NCBI RefSeq assembly: GCF_016808095.1
Contig: NC_068976.1
Span: forward strand, 34,032,371-34,096,370
Direction: 5' to 3'
DNA from: Vigna angularis
Lineage: Eukaryota; Streptophyta; Magnoliopsida; Fabales; Fabaceae
Length of the DNA: 64,000 nt
Under the pieces are notes generated by a model that did not search any database, was not told the origin of the DNA, and saw only the letters and a program-made list of their open reading frames with translations. Positions within the stretch are counted from its first letter, which is position 1; each line of letters begins with the position of its first letter. The translations under genes and the position numbers were made by a program. Below, one piece after another: positions 42,494 to 53,034 of this stretch.

Positions 42494-43788
42494 TGTTAAA
42501 ATAGAATTACTCAATTTCTCACACAAAGAGGGGTGGTGAATTGGTGAAGTGTAAAAAACAAAAGCTTTTAAAAAATTTCCACAAAAATTGATGCCTTTAT
42601 ACTTTTCTTGAATTGCAAGATAAAACATTTTCAATGCAGTGGAAACTTAATCGAATAAGTACAGAAAGTAATCGATTGAATAAAAGAGTGTAGGGATCAG
42701 AAAATTCAAACACTGAGCTTTTATACTGGTTCGGCCAAGCCTACATCCAGTGTCCTTCCAACCACAGGAAGCCAATGCACTATAAAGATCAAGGTTTTTA
42801 GAACAAGATTTTTATAGAGACCTCACGTCAAAAATATAAAACACCTCTCTAACCCTCTAATCTAATTTAGGCAGTCAACAACTAGACCACCAATCTTCAA
42901 GAGATTGTAGAATCTGATCATGCAGTAACACCCAAATGTGTAGATTTGATCAGTCTTTGAAACACAACAGTCTTGCTCTTCAAGAAATCAAAAGTTGTTG
43001 ATCACCACGGTCAATCCTTTTTCTTGGAGCTTTTTCTCTCTTTCTATAAGATCACAACTTTCTGTAAAATGATATGAAATTGTTAGAATCACCAAAAGTT
43101 CTTACAGAATTCAAATCTGCGTCAACTTATAGTATAACACATATCAGAAGCATTTTAATCGATTGAGCTACTAACATAATCGAATATAACAATCAGTTAT
43201 AACAGAATTAGCAGTAGTCAAACAAATAATTGAATGTACAATTAATGCAATCGACTATCACTTAATGCTTGGTCAACATATTTAAAAATATGACCGTTAT
43301 GTTAGTTGTTACCAACATTTAACAGATTTTTAAAACATCAACTAACTTATTCGAATACATAGTGCATGCATTCGATTAAGTGAAATCTTTTTGCACAGTT
43401 TTGAAAACTTTTCTCTTTGAAAAAAACTCACAGCACACTTAAAAAGAGTTTGTGCAAACACACAAGTTTTAATCGATTCACCCCATAATGTAATCGACTT
43501 AAAACTGTTGTTTTGCCACACATTTAAAGTTCAACCACAGTGCTTGTGATTTTCCTTTTCCAAAAACATATGTCATGCATACACATATAAAATCACATAT
43601 TTCACACAATGATATGCAATGAACAACACAACATGTTCTCAAATATGCTTTAACAAATTTAACATATTAAGGAAAAACATATAACATGTAAATATAGAAC
43701 ATGTAACACAGAACATACATGTGTTATTAATTATGTGTTGTCATCATCAAAAACTCAAATATCACTGAGATTGTGGGTTAAGCTAAAT
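42494..43788 (-). repeat. Sirevirus-like LTR nested in the gypsy LTR
   Basis: Begins TGTTAAAATAGAATTACTC, contains AAAGAGGGGTGGTGAATTGG and ACTGGTTCGGCCAAGCCTAC, and ends near ...GGTTAAGCTAAATCTA. The complement of a polypurine tract (GCTCCCCTATC) follows directly. It is related to the LTRs at 25886-27466 and to the 527-bp array. Confidence 0.65.
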
Positions 43789-44001
43789 CTATGCTCCCCT
43801 ATCACCAATTTCAACACTTTCCCCCATACCCCTCTAGCTTCCTTCCGTTGATGGTGGATCGTCTAAGCTAGAGCCATAACTAAAAAACTCCTCCTCCACA
43901 CTAAATCTCCATTAAACGTCATTTTCCGCTGCCGCTAATAAAAGTTGAGTTGTGCTCACTATTTTATAGCTTAGTTAGTTAGAGCGTAATCTATCACTAT
44001 G

Positions 44002-44201
44002 TGAGTGAATCACTTTTGAACATCAACTATTGTTTGTTCAGGCTTCATATTGAACATCTTGTATTCCTGGATTAGTGTGTTCTGTCTCGCGCGTTTCACA
44101 TCATCAGTACCTTCATGAGTGACTTTGAGTACTTCCCACATCTCCTGTGTTGTCTTATGTTCATACCATCTGATTATTATACATATTGTATGTTTTACCA
44201 A
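44002..44201 (-). pseudogene. Sirevirus gag, N-terminal half fragment
   Basis: The minus strand reads TTQEMWEVLKVTHEGTDDVK then NTLIQEYKMFNMKPEQTIVD, the UBN2-type gag domain of copia elements (..A.EMWD.L...HEGT..VK..R...L...YE.F.M...E.I). It continues in the piece at 39574 after the nested insertion. The sequence from 44202 to 44790 has no recognisable domain. Confidence 0.85.
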
Positions 44202-44790
44202 ACGATGCCTTTATGCATAACATGGCAAATGATAAAATGCATATCACTAAAGCAGAAATATATGATCATAATCATTGCACCCAATAAAAAGACATTGTGA
44301 GAGAAGAAGAACCTTATGGAAATATTTGTCTTGAAGCCTTCTACTCTATCACATCGTACAAGCTCAACTTTGGTAAAGGCTATGATAAAGCTTTAACCCC
44401 TACAAAGAAGATTAAAGTCTGACTTCTTACCTAAAGGATACCTACTCTCCTGAAGTCAACTTCTCTGTCTAATGGTCATATCACAAGAAAAATTATATAT
44501 AAAAGAAAGCTTTAAGAGAAGGAGATTATGATAATGCAAGAAAGATAACATAAGAAGAATGGAATAGTGAACTCAAGTTTGTTGCACTCATATATCGTCT
44601 GAAGTTGAATGTACTTTAAGAGAAAATTCTCAGGAAATCATATAACTCCTTATATTGTTTATATCATCTCCTTGAGAATTAAACTTTGTATATTTTCTTT
44701 TAACATTGTTTGTGTTGTACATTTTGAAGAGAATTAAGACACTTGTCTAGACATGTTGTTTAGGTTTGACTCGAGAAAATGTTAGAATAC
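44202..44790. other. Upstream part of the Sirevirus or its flank, unassigned
   Basis: No domain or terminus recognised. The Sirevirus 5' LTR would be expected to the right, but Athila LTR sequence starts at 44791. Confidence 0.4.
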
Positions 44791-45925
44791 TGTTAAGACT
44801 TCGGCAAGTGTACCGAACCGTACAAGTAATATAAAATGGTAAGACCAAGTATCGTGTCCCAAGAGACTCTCGGCACTAGACAATTGTGTGATAACTCGAT
44901 TAATTAAGACTTAAAAGGAATGAAATCATTGGTTTAGAATGCGAATACAAAAAATTAAATATGAATGCAGTTTTGATCAATTGAAGAGTAGCACAGCGAT
45001 GGACGGATGAGGTTTAGGTTATGAAATGAATATGTTGTTGGGGTTAGATTTCACCAAGTTTACTCTCATGTATATAAGAACTCTTCTTCTTTCATTAAAG
45101 TCAACATCACTCACTAAATTACTTAAAACTCGATCCCTCGGTGAAGAAAGCCTATCCTTAATTATTAGTTCATACGATTCCTAGCATTACTAATAATTAA
45201 TTCTGAAGATCAGGAGCTTAAGACGACCAAGACTCATACCCCCATCGCTGAGAAATACTGCTCTTGGGAATAATTCTACAAGAACCTGAATTGTAAGGAA
45301 CCTCCCGGCACTCATGCAAAGCGAGCATTGATCACATAACAATTACCCTAAAAGTTAATGAAAGAAGCATAAATTATTAAGAATCAATTCAAATACATGA
45401 GAGTTCACAAGGTTACATCATCCCCTACCAAAAAATAGAAGTTAGTTCCCCATTGTCATGGAGAAACTAGATGTACAATGGAGAAGAATGAGATAGAAAA
45501 ACCCTAAAAGTTGAACATGGAAGCTCCCGCATCCAAATCCGCCTTCAAAGAGTGGAAGAGTGTGTTGTTGTGCCTCCTCTACCAAAGATACAAATCCTAG
45601 GGCGTTTGGGTCCTTTAAATAGAGTGGAATCGAAACAGAAACGAAGCCTAAACCCATCTCGTTGGCGCTCAGCGCCCCACTTAAGGCGCCTGGGCGTGCT
45701 GCGATACTACAATTGTCGCTCAGCTTCACTCTGAGGGCAAGCAGGCGTGTTTCAGGAAAAGTGGCGCTCAGCGCCCCAGAAAGGGCACCCGGGCGTGCTG
45801 TGACTAAAACTGGTGCTCAGCTTCACTTGGAGGGCAAACAGGCGTGGTTCTTGAGCAAATTGGCGCTCAGCGCCCCAAAAAGGGCACCCAGGCGGTGAGC
45901 GGTAGGCTTTGGCAAAACTTGATAA
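44791..45925 (-). repeat. Athila-type LTR, 3' copy, lacking its start
   Basis: Minus-oriented. It begins on the plus strand TGTTAAGACTTCGGCAAGTG and includes TTTACTCTCATGTATATAAG and GATCCCTCGGTGAAGAAAGC. It runs into the GC-rich repeats and stops at about 45925, joined to the leader and primer site of the next LTR. The U3 start (TGATAACGG...) is missing. Confidence 0.75.
45663..45905. repeat. 99-bp GC-rich tandem repeat in Athila LTR U3
   Basis: TGGCGCTCAGCGCCCC begins at 45663, 45762 and 45861, spaced 99 bases. Each unit contains two half-related CGCTCAG...GGCG hairpins. Related GC-rich hairpins occur in all sister LTRs (37.78, 46.79, 48.64, 54.99 and 58.35 kb), but in different numbers. 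Confidence 0.9.
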
Positions 45926-45962
45926 ACAAAATTTTTTATCTCCGACAACGGCGCCAAAAACT
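45926..45962 (-). promoter_or_regulatory. Primer binding site, tRNA-Asp type
   Basis: The minus strand reads TGGCGCCGTTGTCGGAGATA, close to the tRNA-Asp-complementary TGGCGCCGTTGCCGGGGA used by Athila/Tat elements. It is followed by a short leader (TTTTGTTTATCAAG). Confidence 0.85.
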
Positions 45963-47196
45963 TGTTAAGACCTCGGCAAGTGTACTGAATCGTATCAAGT
46001 AATAAATATGGTAAGACCAAGTATTGTTTCCCAAGAGACTCACGACCTAAACAGTTATGTGATTTCTTGATTAAATATGACTTGACAACAAAATCTTTTG
46101 GTTTAAAATGCAGAAAATAAACATGAATGCAAGTGTTGATCAATTGACAATAAGAATGCACAGGTGATTGGTTTGTAAAATATGGAATGATTATGTTGTT
46201 GGGGGTTCGACTTATCTTATCCACTCTCATGTATTTATGAATTCATCTTCTTCATTAATGTGAATGCCACTTTCTAATTTACTTTAGACCCGATGTCTCG
46301 GCGAAGAAAGCCTATCCTTAATTACTAGTTTACAATGTCTTATCTCCCTAGAAATTAATTCTGCATTATAAACGCACAAAAGCTTATAGGCAACCAACCC
46401 TCATATGCCTATGTCTAGGCAATACTGCTTTTGGAAGAGATTCCCCAGATCTAGATTTCCCCGTATGTGTCCATATCGACAAAATCAATTATCATGCTAT
46501 GAATGAGTTAAACAAAGCAAGCATAAAGTATAGAGGAAAAACCCTAACAATTAATGAACAAAGCATTTAAAATAAGAATCAATTCAATAGACATGGTGAA
46601 ACTAGATGAATAATGGAAAAAAATGAGATAGAAAAACCCTAAAAGTTGAAGATAGGAGCTTCCACCTCCAAATCCGCCTCCAAGAGAGTGTTTATGCGCC
46701 TCTTCTGTCAAAAGATCCCAAGCCTAGGATGTCCAAATCCTTAAATAGAGCAAAGAAAAAATCCAAGCCCACGAGACTAGCGCTCAGCGCCCCAACTTAG
46801 AGCGCCCAGGCGTGACTGCGGAAGCATCTGCGCTCAGCGCCCTTGGAAGGGCGCCCATGCGTAAGTTGCGGTACTAACTGGCGCTCAGGCGCCAAGGGAA
46901 GACTTCAGCATTGAGGGCCTCCAAAAGGGTGCTCAGGCGCCACCTGCAGTCCTTCTCTCTAATGATTTTCAAGCTTTTCCTGAGTTCCAACTTCTTGATA
47001 TTTCAACTCTTCTTCCAAATCATCCTAATTCCTATTAAAACAAGGAAAACCAAGCGTAAAACCAATAATTCCACCTTCAACTCTCTTATTCTCATAACTA
47101 AAGGAAAAACATGATTTCGAGCTACTTTCTAAGTCATAAAGGGTGTTTTTATTATCAAAATTAGGTATCAAATAACGGTATTTTCAACCGTTATCA
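45963..47196 (-). repeat. Athila-type LTR (type B), complete
   Basis: 1234 bp, TGTTAAGACCTCGG...CAACCGTTATCA on the plus strand. The primer site lies on its left and a polypurine tract on its right, so it is shared between two partial elements. GC-rich hairpin repeats lie at 46785-46945. Confidence 0.85.
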
Positions 47197-47694
47197 CAAC
47201 CCCAAACTTAAAACTTTGCTTGTCCTCAAGCAAACAAGATGTAACTCAGCTTTCAAACAATCAATACAATGGTTCTCACATTCCAAAACTCTTTCTTTCA
47301 AGACAAGTAATTACTCAAATCAGCTCATCACAAAAAATTCAGTCAAGATGTATGCATGCCTTGATTCAAACAACTCATCATGGTGCTCACAAAATAACAT
47401 AATATCCAACAGATGATATTCTCATGAATGATCAATTAAATAAGCAAATAAGCATAGATGTAATCATGTATTCATGGAACTATTCCTCACCAGTCAAACT
47501 GTTTCACTCAATCATAACCTATTCCAAAAATAGAAACAAATATAGTTCAACAAAACAAAACAAAGATAAGAAAAATCCTGCTCTACTGTCAATAGCATTC
47601 ATCAGTAAATGCTATCCACATCCTTGACTGTCATCTGAGTCTTCTTCCTCTTCTTCATCCTCTTCCTCTTCCTCTTCTTCATCATCTTCATCAT
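47197..47694 (-). mobile_element. 3' non-coding end of an Athila-type internal region
   Basis: Starts with the complement of a polypurine tract (minus AAGTTTGGGGTTG) and the phrase CTTTGCTTGTCCTCAAGC, shared with 49008-49040 and 58684-58720. It is interrupted at 47695 by the LTR of the next element. No protein-coding feature. Confidence 0.65.
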
Positions 47695-49007
47695 TGTTGA
47701 TGGATTGACAAGTGTACCAAATCGCACAAGTAATATAAAATGGTAAGACCAAGTATCGTATCCCTGAAGACTCTCGGCACTAGTCAATTGTGTGATAACT
47801 CAATTAATTAAGACTTGAATAAAACGAAATCATTTGTTTAAGATGCAAAGAATGAAAATTAAATATGAATGCAAATTGATCAATAGTAAAGTAAGACAAA
47901 GATGAACGGAGGTTGTTTATAAAATGAGATGATTATGTTGTTAGGGTTTGATTTCACCAAGTTTACTCTCATGTATATAAGAATTCTTCTTTTTACATTA
48001 ATGTTAACGTCACTCACTAAATTACTTAGAACCTGATCCCTCGGCGCAATAAGCTTGCCTTAATTCCTAGTTCGTGCAATTCCTAACATTCATAGAAAAT
48101 TAAGTCTGAAGATCAACAGCTTAAGACGACCAAGTACTCATACCCTCATCCTTGAGAAGTATTACCCTTGGGAGAATTCAACAAGAACATGAATTGTAAG
48201 GAACCTCCCGACACTCATGCAATTCATAAATCATGCTACTAAATGAGTTAAATAGAGCAAGCATTGAAACATATGAATTCCCTAACAATTAATGAAAAAA
48301 CATATAAATTAAGAATCAATTCAAATACATGAGAGTTCACAAGGTTACATCATCCCCCAACAACAAATAGAGTTTAGTTTCCCATAGACATGCAGAAACT
48401 AGATGAATAAGTGAAAAGCATGAGATAGTGAAACCCTAAAATTAAAAGAGGAAGCTTCCGCCTCCAGATCCGCCTTCAGAGAGTAGAAGAGTGTGCTGTT
48501 GTATTGCTCCAGCTAGAGATACAAAACCTAGAGCGTCTGGGTCCTTTAAATAAAGTCGGAAATGAGTAGAAACAGGGCTCGGTCTAAAAGAGTTGAAACA
48601 AAGCAAAAACTGGGCCTAATCCACGACGCACGACGCTCGGGCGCCCCATTTAGGGCGCCTGGGCGGTGGACGTCGATTTCTGGCGCTCAAGCCTCCAAAC
48701 AGGGCGCCTAAGCCTCGCAGACTGCATTCTGGTTAACTTTTCTGAATTCTGGTTGACTTTTCTGCACTCTGGTTGACTTTTCTGCATTCCAACTATTTTC
48801 TGCATTCCAACTATTTGGTACTTTAACTCTTCCTTCATATTATTCCAATAGCCTACAAAATCAAGGGAATTTAGTGATAAAATCATCAAGTATAACCTCA
48901 ACTCTCTTATTCACAAAACTAAAGCAAAAACATGAGTTAAAGCAAGTTTCTAAGTCAAAAAGGGATCAAAATTACATCACAGATAATGGTATTTTAAACC
49001 GTTATCA
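47695..49007 (-). repeat. Athila-type LTR (type A), 3' LTR of the element at 49008-52450
   Basis: 1313 bp, TGTTGATGGATTGACAAGTG...TTAAACCGTTATCA on the plus strand. The polypurine tract complement (CAACCCCAAACTTAG) follows directly. GC-rich hairpins lie at 48625-48720, and four copies of a CTGGTTGACTTTTCTGCA-type unit at 48725-48800. Confidence 0.88.
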
Positions 49008-51130
49008 CAACCCCAAACTTAGAACTTTGCTTGTCCTCAAGAAAAACAAACGAAATGTAACTTAGCTCTCAACAAATATCACAGTGGTTCAACAGTTTTT
49101 CATAATCTTTTTCCAAGACAAGTAATCACTTCAATCAGCTCATCATAAGAATATCAGTCAAGATGCACAGATTCCTTAATTAAATCAAACATAATGTGAT
49201 GCTCAAACAATTCAACAGATGCTATCAATATGAATGATCAATCAACCAAGCAGAGATGTAATCATAAATCCAAAGAACTAATCCTCACCAAGGTAAGTGT
49301 TTCAGTCAAGCACTCAAAAGTGTATCACTCAAGCACTCAAAAGTGTATCACTCAACTCACAAGTGTATAGTAAGGTGTCTCAATCACTCTGTTATCACAA
49401 TGTCACACAAATTAATTAATTTTGCCTTTCATTTAACTACAATCAAACATACTCACAAGCAAGTTTTCATCACAAGGGCTTTTCTTGGCTTGTAACTTGG
49501 CTGGGCTAAGAAGAAACATGGTTTTTCAGGAATACAAAATCCTTGAATTAAGAGAGACATTTATGAATTTAACAATTACACACATGTTCTCTTTTCAAGA
49601 GTCTATTTTTCTTTTTCCCAACCTTTTCCCTTGCAATGAGCTTTTCTTTCTTTTCTTTTCACTTTTCTTTTCTTTTGATTTCTCTTTTTCTTTTTCTTTG
49701 TGCTCACTGCTTATTTTTCTAGCAACCCCAAACTTGAACCTTTATCAATACCTCACAAATATTCTCAACTCAACTCAAGGTAAAGAATTTAAAACAGGGT
49801 TTTCAAAACATGCTTAAGGCTAAAGGTTCAAAGGATGGAACAAACTATTCTCTTTTTATTTGGAAAAATTCATGAGTGGGCTAAAAAGGGATAAACAATA
49901 GATGACCTTGATCATGTGAAACCTGCAAGCAAGTAATTCAATCACAAAAAATTTGGGCAAAATCATTCATGCTTCCAAAGGAATAACAATTATTCACAAA
50001 AGCTTTGGAGTTATATCCTCACACAGGTTAAATTCAAGTTCTAGAATTCAGAAAAACACCTTGCCCAGTATTTCAATTAAACTTTTACCTTAAGCATTTG
50101 TTTCACATTTTAGAAGCAACCACCTGTATATTTTTACATCATGCATCATCTCAACATCAACCCAAAAAATAAGGAAAAAAAAACAATACTCATCAAGACA
50201 CAACATCAAAATAACCAAACCACTGCAATGAGATAGAGCAAAGTAAATTTTTCCTATACTACAGAAAAACAATAAAAGTAGGAATATAAAAAGAGTTCAA
50301 CAATAAAAATAACAGCAATAATAAAAGCAATAAAAGCAATAGAGATAAAAGAAATCCTGTTTTAGTAGCTTCCATTAGTAGATGCTTTCATCTGAATCTT
50401 CCAACATCCATCAGTAGATGTCAATCTTTCTCATCTTCCTCAACATCCATCAGTAGACGCTTTTAGTAACACCCATCAGTAGATGTTTAATCACATAACA
50501 TCCATCATTAAATGCTTTTTGGCTGCTATACACTACAAAACCCCAAACTTGAATGGTTGGATGGTGCAAAAGTGGTGAAACCTTAGGGTTTTGGTGAAAT
50601 AGAAAGGGGGAAAGTGGAGAGAGCACTTGAGAGAAGTGTTTTGAGAGGCTAGATTGATGGAAATCAGAGAATGGAGGCTTGGGCAAAACCCTTGGGGTTA
50701 AAAAGGGTGAAATTGGGCCGAGCCTGCTCAAGCTTCGTGCTTAAAATGCGCACCTGCTGAGCCGCCACCCGGGCGCCCCTCAAGAGGGCGCCTGGGCGGC
50801 GAGCGGTAGTGTATACCCCTTAATTTTTGAACTATTTTGGGTTTTCCCGGCCTTGAGTTCTCAGATTCAACCTAAAATTTTCAATTTTCTTTTCCCTAGC
50901 TCTCACAAAAACACTCAAATCAAACAATTAAACTCTCTCCACCCCTCAAACATTCAGCTCTAAGAAAAATTAAACACACAAGAAAAAGAAAAAAACATTA
51001 TTCACACAATAACCAAAAAAATAAAAATAAAAATAAAAATAAACTCAAACCAAATAAACAAAAACAAATTAAAAGTTTTCAAGACACTGGGTTGCCTCCC
51101 AGTAAGCGCTTATTTAACGTCACTAGCTTG
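49008..51130 (-). mobile_element. Non-coding 3' internal region of an Athila-type element
   Basis: Between the protease remnant and the 3' LTR. At 51075-51125 is the conserved motif CTGGGTTGCCTCCCAGTAAG..GCGCTT..AACGTCACTAGCTTGAC, which in Athila-type elements lies after pol. Directly beyond it comes protease, so RT, RNase H and integrase are deleted. Imperfect ACATCCATCAGTAGATG repeats (about five) occur at 50405-50515. A stretch at 50560-50730 matches 62300-62460. No env-position ORF remains. Confidence 0.7.
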
Positions 51131-51152
51131 ACCCATTAGGCTCATGTCTGGA

Positions 51153-51480
51153 TCAACCAATTCCAACTTTAATCTTGGTGTTCTCCTTTCTGTCTCCACA
51201 CCAACTTATCTTCAACAACTTCCTCTTTATAGGCTTGACTTCAAGACCACCAATCTTTTCAAGTACAGATAAGGGCATCAAGTTGATACTGGACCCTAAA
51301 TCAATTAGTTGACCTCTTTGTAGGATTTCCCTATTTTGTGCCTCCCAATAGTGCAAGGAATAGTGAAACTTCCTGGATCTTTATCCTTTGGAGGAAGTGC
51401 CTTTTGCAAGATCACACTGCACTTGCCCTGTACCTCAATTATTTCCTCCTCTGGACTTTTTCTCTTTTTGTTGAATTTCT
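51153..51480 (-). pseudogene. Athila-type aspartic protease fragment
   Basis: The minus strand encodes QLIDLGSSINLMPLSVLEKI followed by GGLEVKPIKRK. D-L-G is the Athila form of the protease D-S/T-G active-site motif, and INLMPLSV is family-specific. The expected ...TLFMVDGS...YGMVKDV.V continuation is replaced by unrelated sequence, so the domain is cut after about 45 residues. The preceding 51357-51480 encodes a decayed ...CSVILQKALPP...-like linker. Confidence 0.8.
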
Positions 51481-52290
51481 TCAAGAATTAACATAATCGG
51501 GAACCTGTTGCAATGTCTTAGTCACAATTTTAATCTCCAATTCCTCGAAGATTTCCATGGATTGCTCAAACTGTCTTTCCTTTTCCTCCCTAGAATAATT
51601 CTTTGGGTAAGGAAGAAGTTTTTCATATAATTCTTTCTTTTTTTCCTTATCCTCTTCCTCTTTTTTTTTCTTTTCTTCCCTCTTTTTTTCCTTTTCTTTT
51701 CTCTCACTCTCTTCTTTTTCTTTCTCTATATCTTTCTTTTTCACTCAAATTTTCTTTTTCTTTTCTCTCTATTTTTCTCTCATCTTCTTCCTCTCTTTTT
51801 TTCTTTTCTTCCCTTTCTTCTTCTTTTTCTTTCTCTACATCTTTCTCTTTTTTGCTCAAACTTTCTTCTTCTTTTCTCTTTATTTTTCTCTCATCTAAAA
51901 CTTTGTCACTTCTAGTGATAATAGCTTGACATTCCTCTCTAGGGTTAGCCTTCATGTTACTCCCAAGATCATCCAGCTTCTGAATTATGTGACCAAGTTG
52001 GCTCCCTATCCTTGTGAATGCTGCTTGATTTCTTTTATGATGAGAATCAGACATTTCCATTAACTGTTGAAGTGCCATCTTAGCCCATCTTTCTGATAGA
52101 GAGGGTTGTTGCTGCCATTGTTGTTGTGGTTCTCTATAAAATTGTCCGACAGCATGCCCAAAGTGACTTTGATCCATGCTTGAGTGAGGATCCCACTAGT
52201 GGTTGAAATTACCTTGGTGGAATTGAGTGCCCATATAGTTAATTTCTTGTCCGAATTGCATCCTGCAAGCATTAGACACAAAAACCCTAG
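51481..52290 (-). pseudogene. Athila-type gag C-terminal part with Lys/Glu-rich coiled segment
   Basis: The minus strand reads FGHAVGQFYREPQQQWQQQP, a helical segment NQAAFTRIGSQLGHIIQKLD, then ECQAIITRSDKV and a very charged tract built of KEKEEESERK-like repeats (51895-51610), ending IFEELEIKIVTKTLQQVPDY. A frameshift near 51725 splits the tract. The gag core domain and zinc knuckle present in the sister copy at 56362-57414 are absent, so gag is N-terminally deleted. Confidence 0.75.
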
Positions 52291-52419
52291 AAAATATTGT
52301 TAGCAGAAAAACAAAAATAACAACACAAAACACAAAATAAAAAAAATAAAATAAAAAAATAACAAGGATAAAAATAAAGTCGAAATTAATTGAGAATCAC
52401 ACAAATAGAATAGTTTAAA

Positions 52420-52450
52420 CCGTGAGTCCCCGGAAACGGCGTCAAAAACT
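52420..52450 (-). promoter_or_regulatory. Primer binding site, tRNA-Asp type
   Basis: Minus strand TTGACGCCGTTTCCGGGGAC, three changes from the canonical site, adjoining the LTR at 52451. Confidence 0.8.
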
Positions 52451-52852
52451 TGTTGATGGATTGGCAAGTGTACCAAATCGCACAAGTAATATAAAATGGT
52501 AAGACCAAGTATTGTATCCCTGAAGACTCTCGGCATTAGATAGTTGTGTGATAACTCAATTAATTAAGACTTAAATAAAACGAAATCATTGGTTTAAGAT
52601 GCAAAGACTGAAAATTAAATATGAATGCAAATTGATCAATAGTAGAGTAACACAAAGATGAACGGAGGTTGTTTATAAAATGAGATGATTATGTTGTTAG
52701 GGTTTGATTTCACCAAGTTTACTCTCATGTATATAAGAATTCTTCTTTTTACATTAATGTTAACGTCACTCACTAAATTACTTAGAACCCGATCCCTCGG
52801 TGCAATAAGCTGCCTTAATTCCTAGTTCGTGCAATTCCTAGCGTTCCTAGAA
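52451..52852 (-). repeat. Athila-type LTR (type A), 5' copy, truncated
   Basis: Begins TGTTGATGGATTGGCAAGTG and aligns with 47695-48095. At about 52852 it changes abruptly to protease-coding sequence (GGCCTTCCAAGAATAATAGG), a recombination breakpoint within CCTAGAAAA. Confidence 0.85.
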
Positions 52853-53034
52853 AAATGGCCTTCCAAGAATAATAGGGATCTCAAAAGCTTCCCCTATCTC
52901 CATTATCACAAAGTCAAACAGGAATCTGGGATTTTCAATTTGAACCATCACATCTTTCACCATACCATAGGGCTTTTTGGTGGATCCATCAGTGATAAAC
53001 AAATTTTTAATCCCCGAAAACGGAGTAAAAAACT
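52853..53034 (-). pseudogene. Athila protease fragment fused to leader and primer site
   Basis: The minus strand encodes GSTKKPYGMVKDVMVQIENP then FVIMEIGEAFEIPIILGRPF, the C-terminal half of Athila protease (matches 63410-63550). In the 5' direction it joins at GATCCATCA directly to leader sequence (GATAAACAAATTTTTAATCC) and a changed primer site at 52999-53030. Everything between leader and mid-protease, including all of gag, is deleted. Confidence 0.85.

Larger units (their letters stand above)
39580..43996 (+). mobile_element. Nested gypsy LTR complex inserted in the Sirevirus gag
   Basis: Bounded by TGATCAATAGG and ...AATCTATCA, with near-matching 5-bp duplications CCATG (39575-39579) and CTATG (43997-44001). 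When it is skipped, the Sirevirus gag frame resumes across the junction, which supports the limits. LTR parts with a TATA box (GATCCTATAAATCC) lie at 39580-40030, 42050-42490 and 43800-43996. Within them, a plus frame encodes a polyprotein-tail-like piece (LPQEGQ.LF.(Y/H)FKWE.E.Q). Two Sirevirus-type LTR segments are nested inside. Confidence 0.7.

Noticed and set aside
51603..51929. Ser/Phe-rich plus frame (and the one at 55769-56113)
   Set aside because: Antisense of the Lys/Glu-rich gag tract, caused by the homopyrimidine strand.
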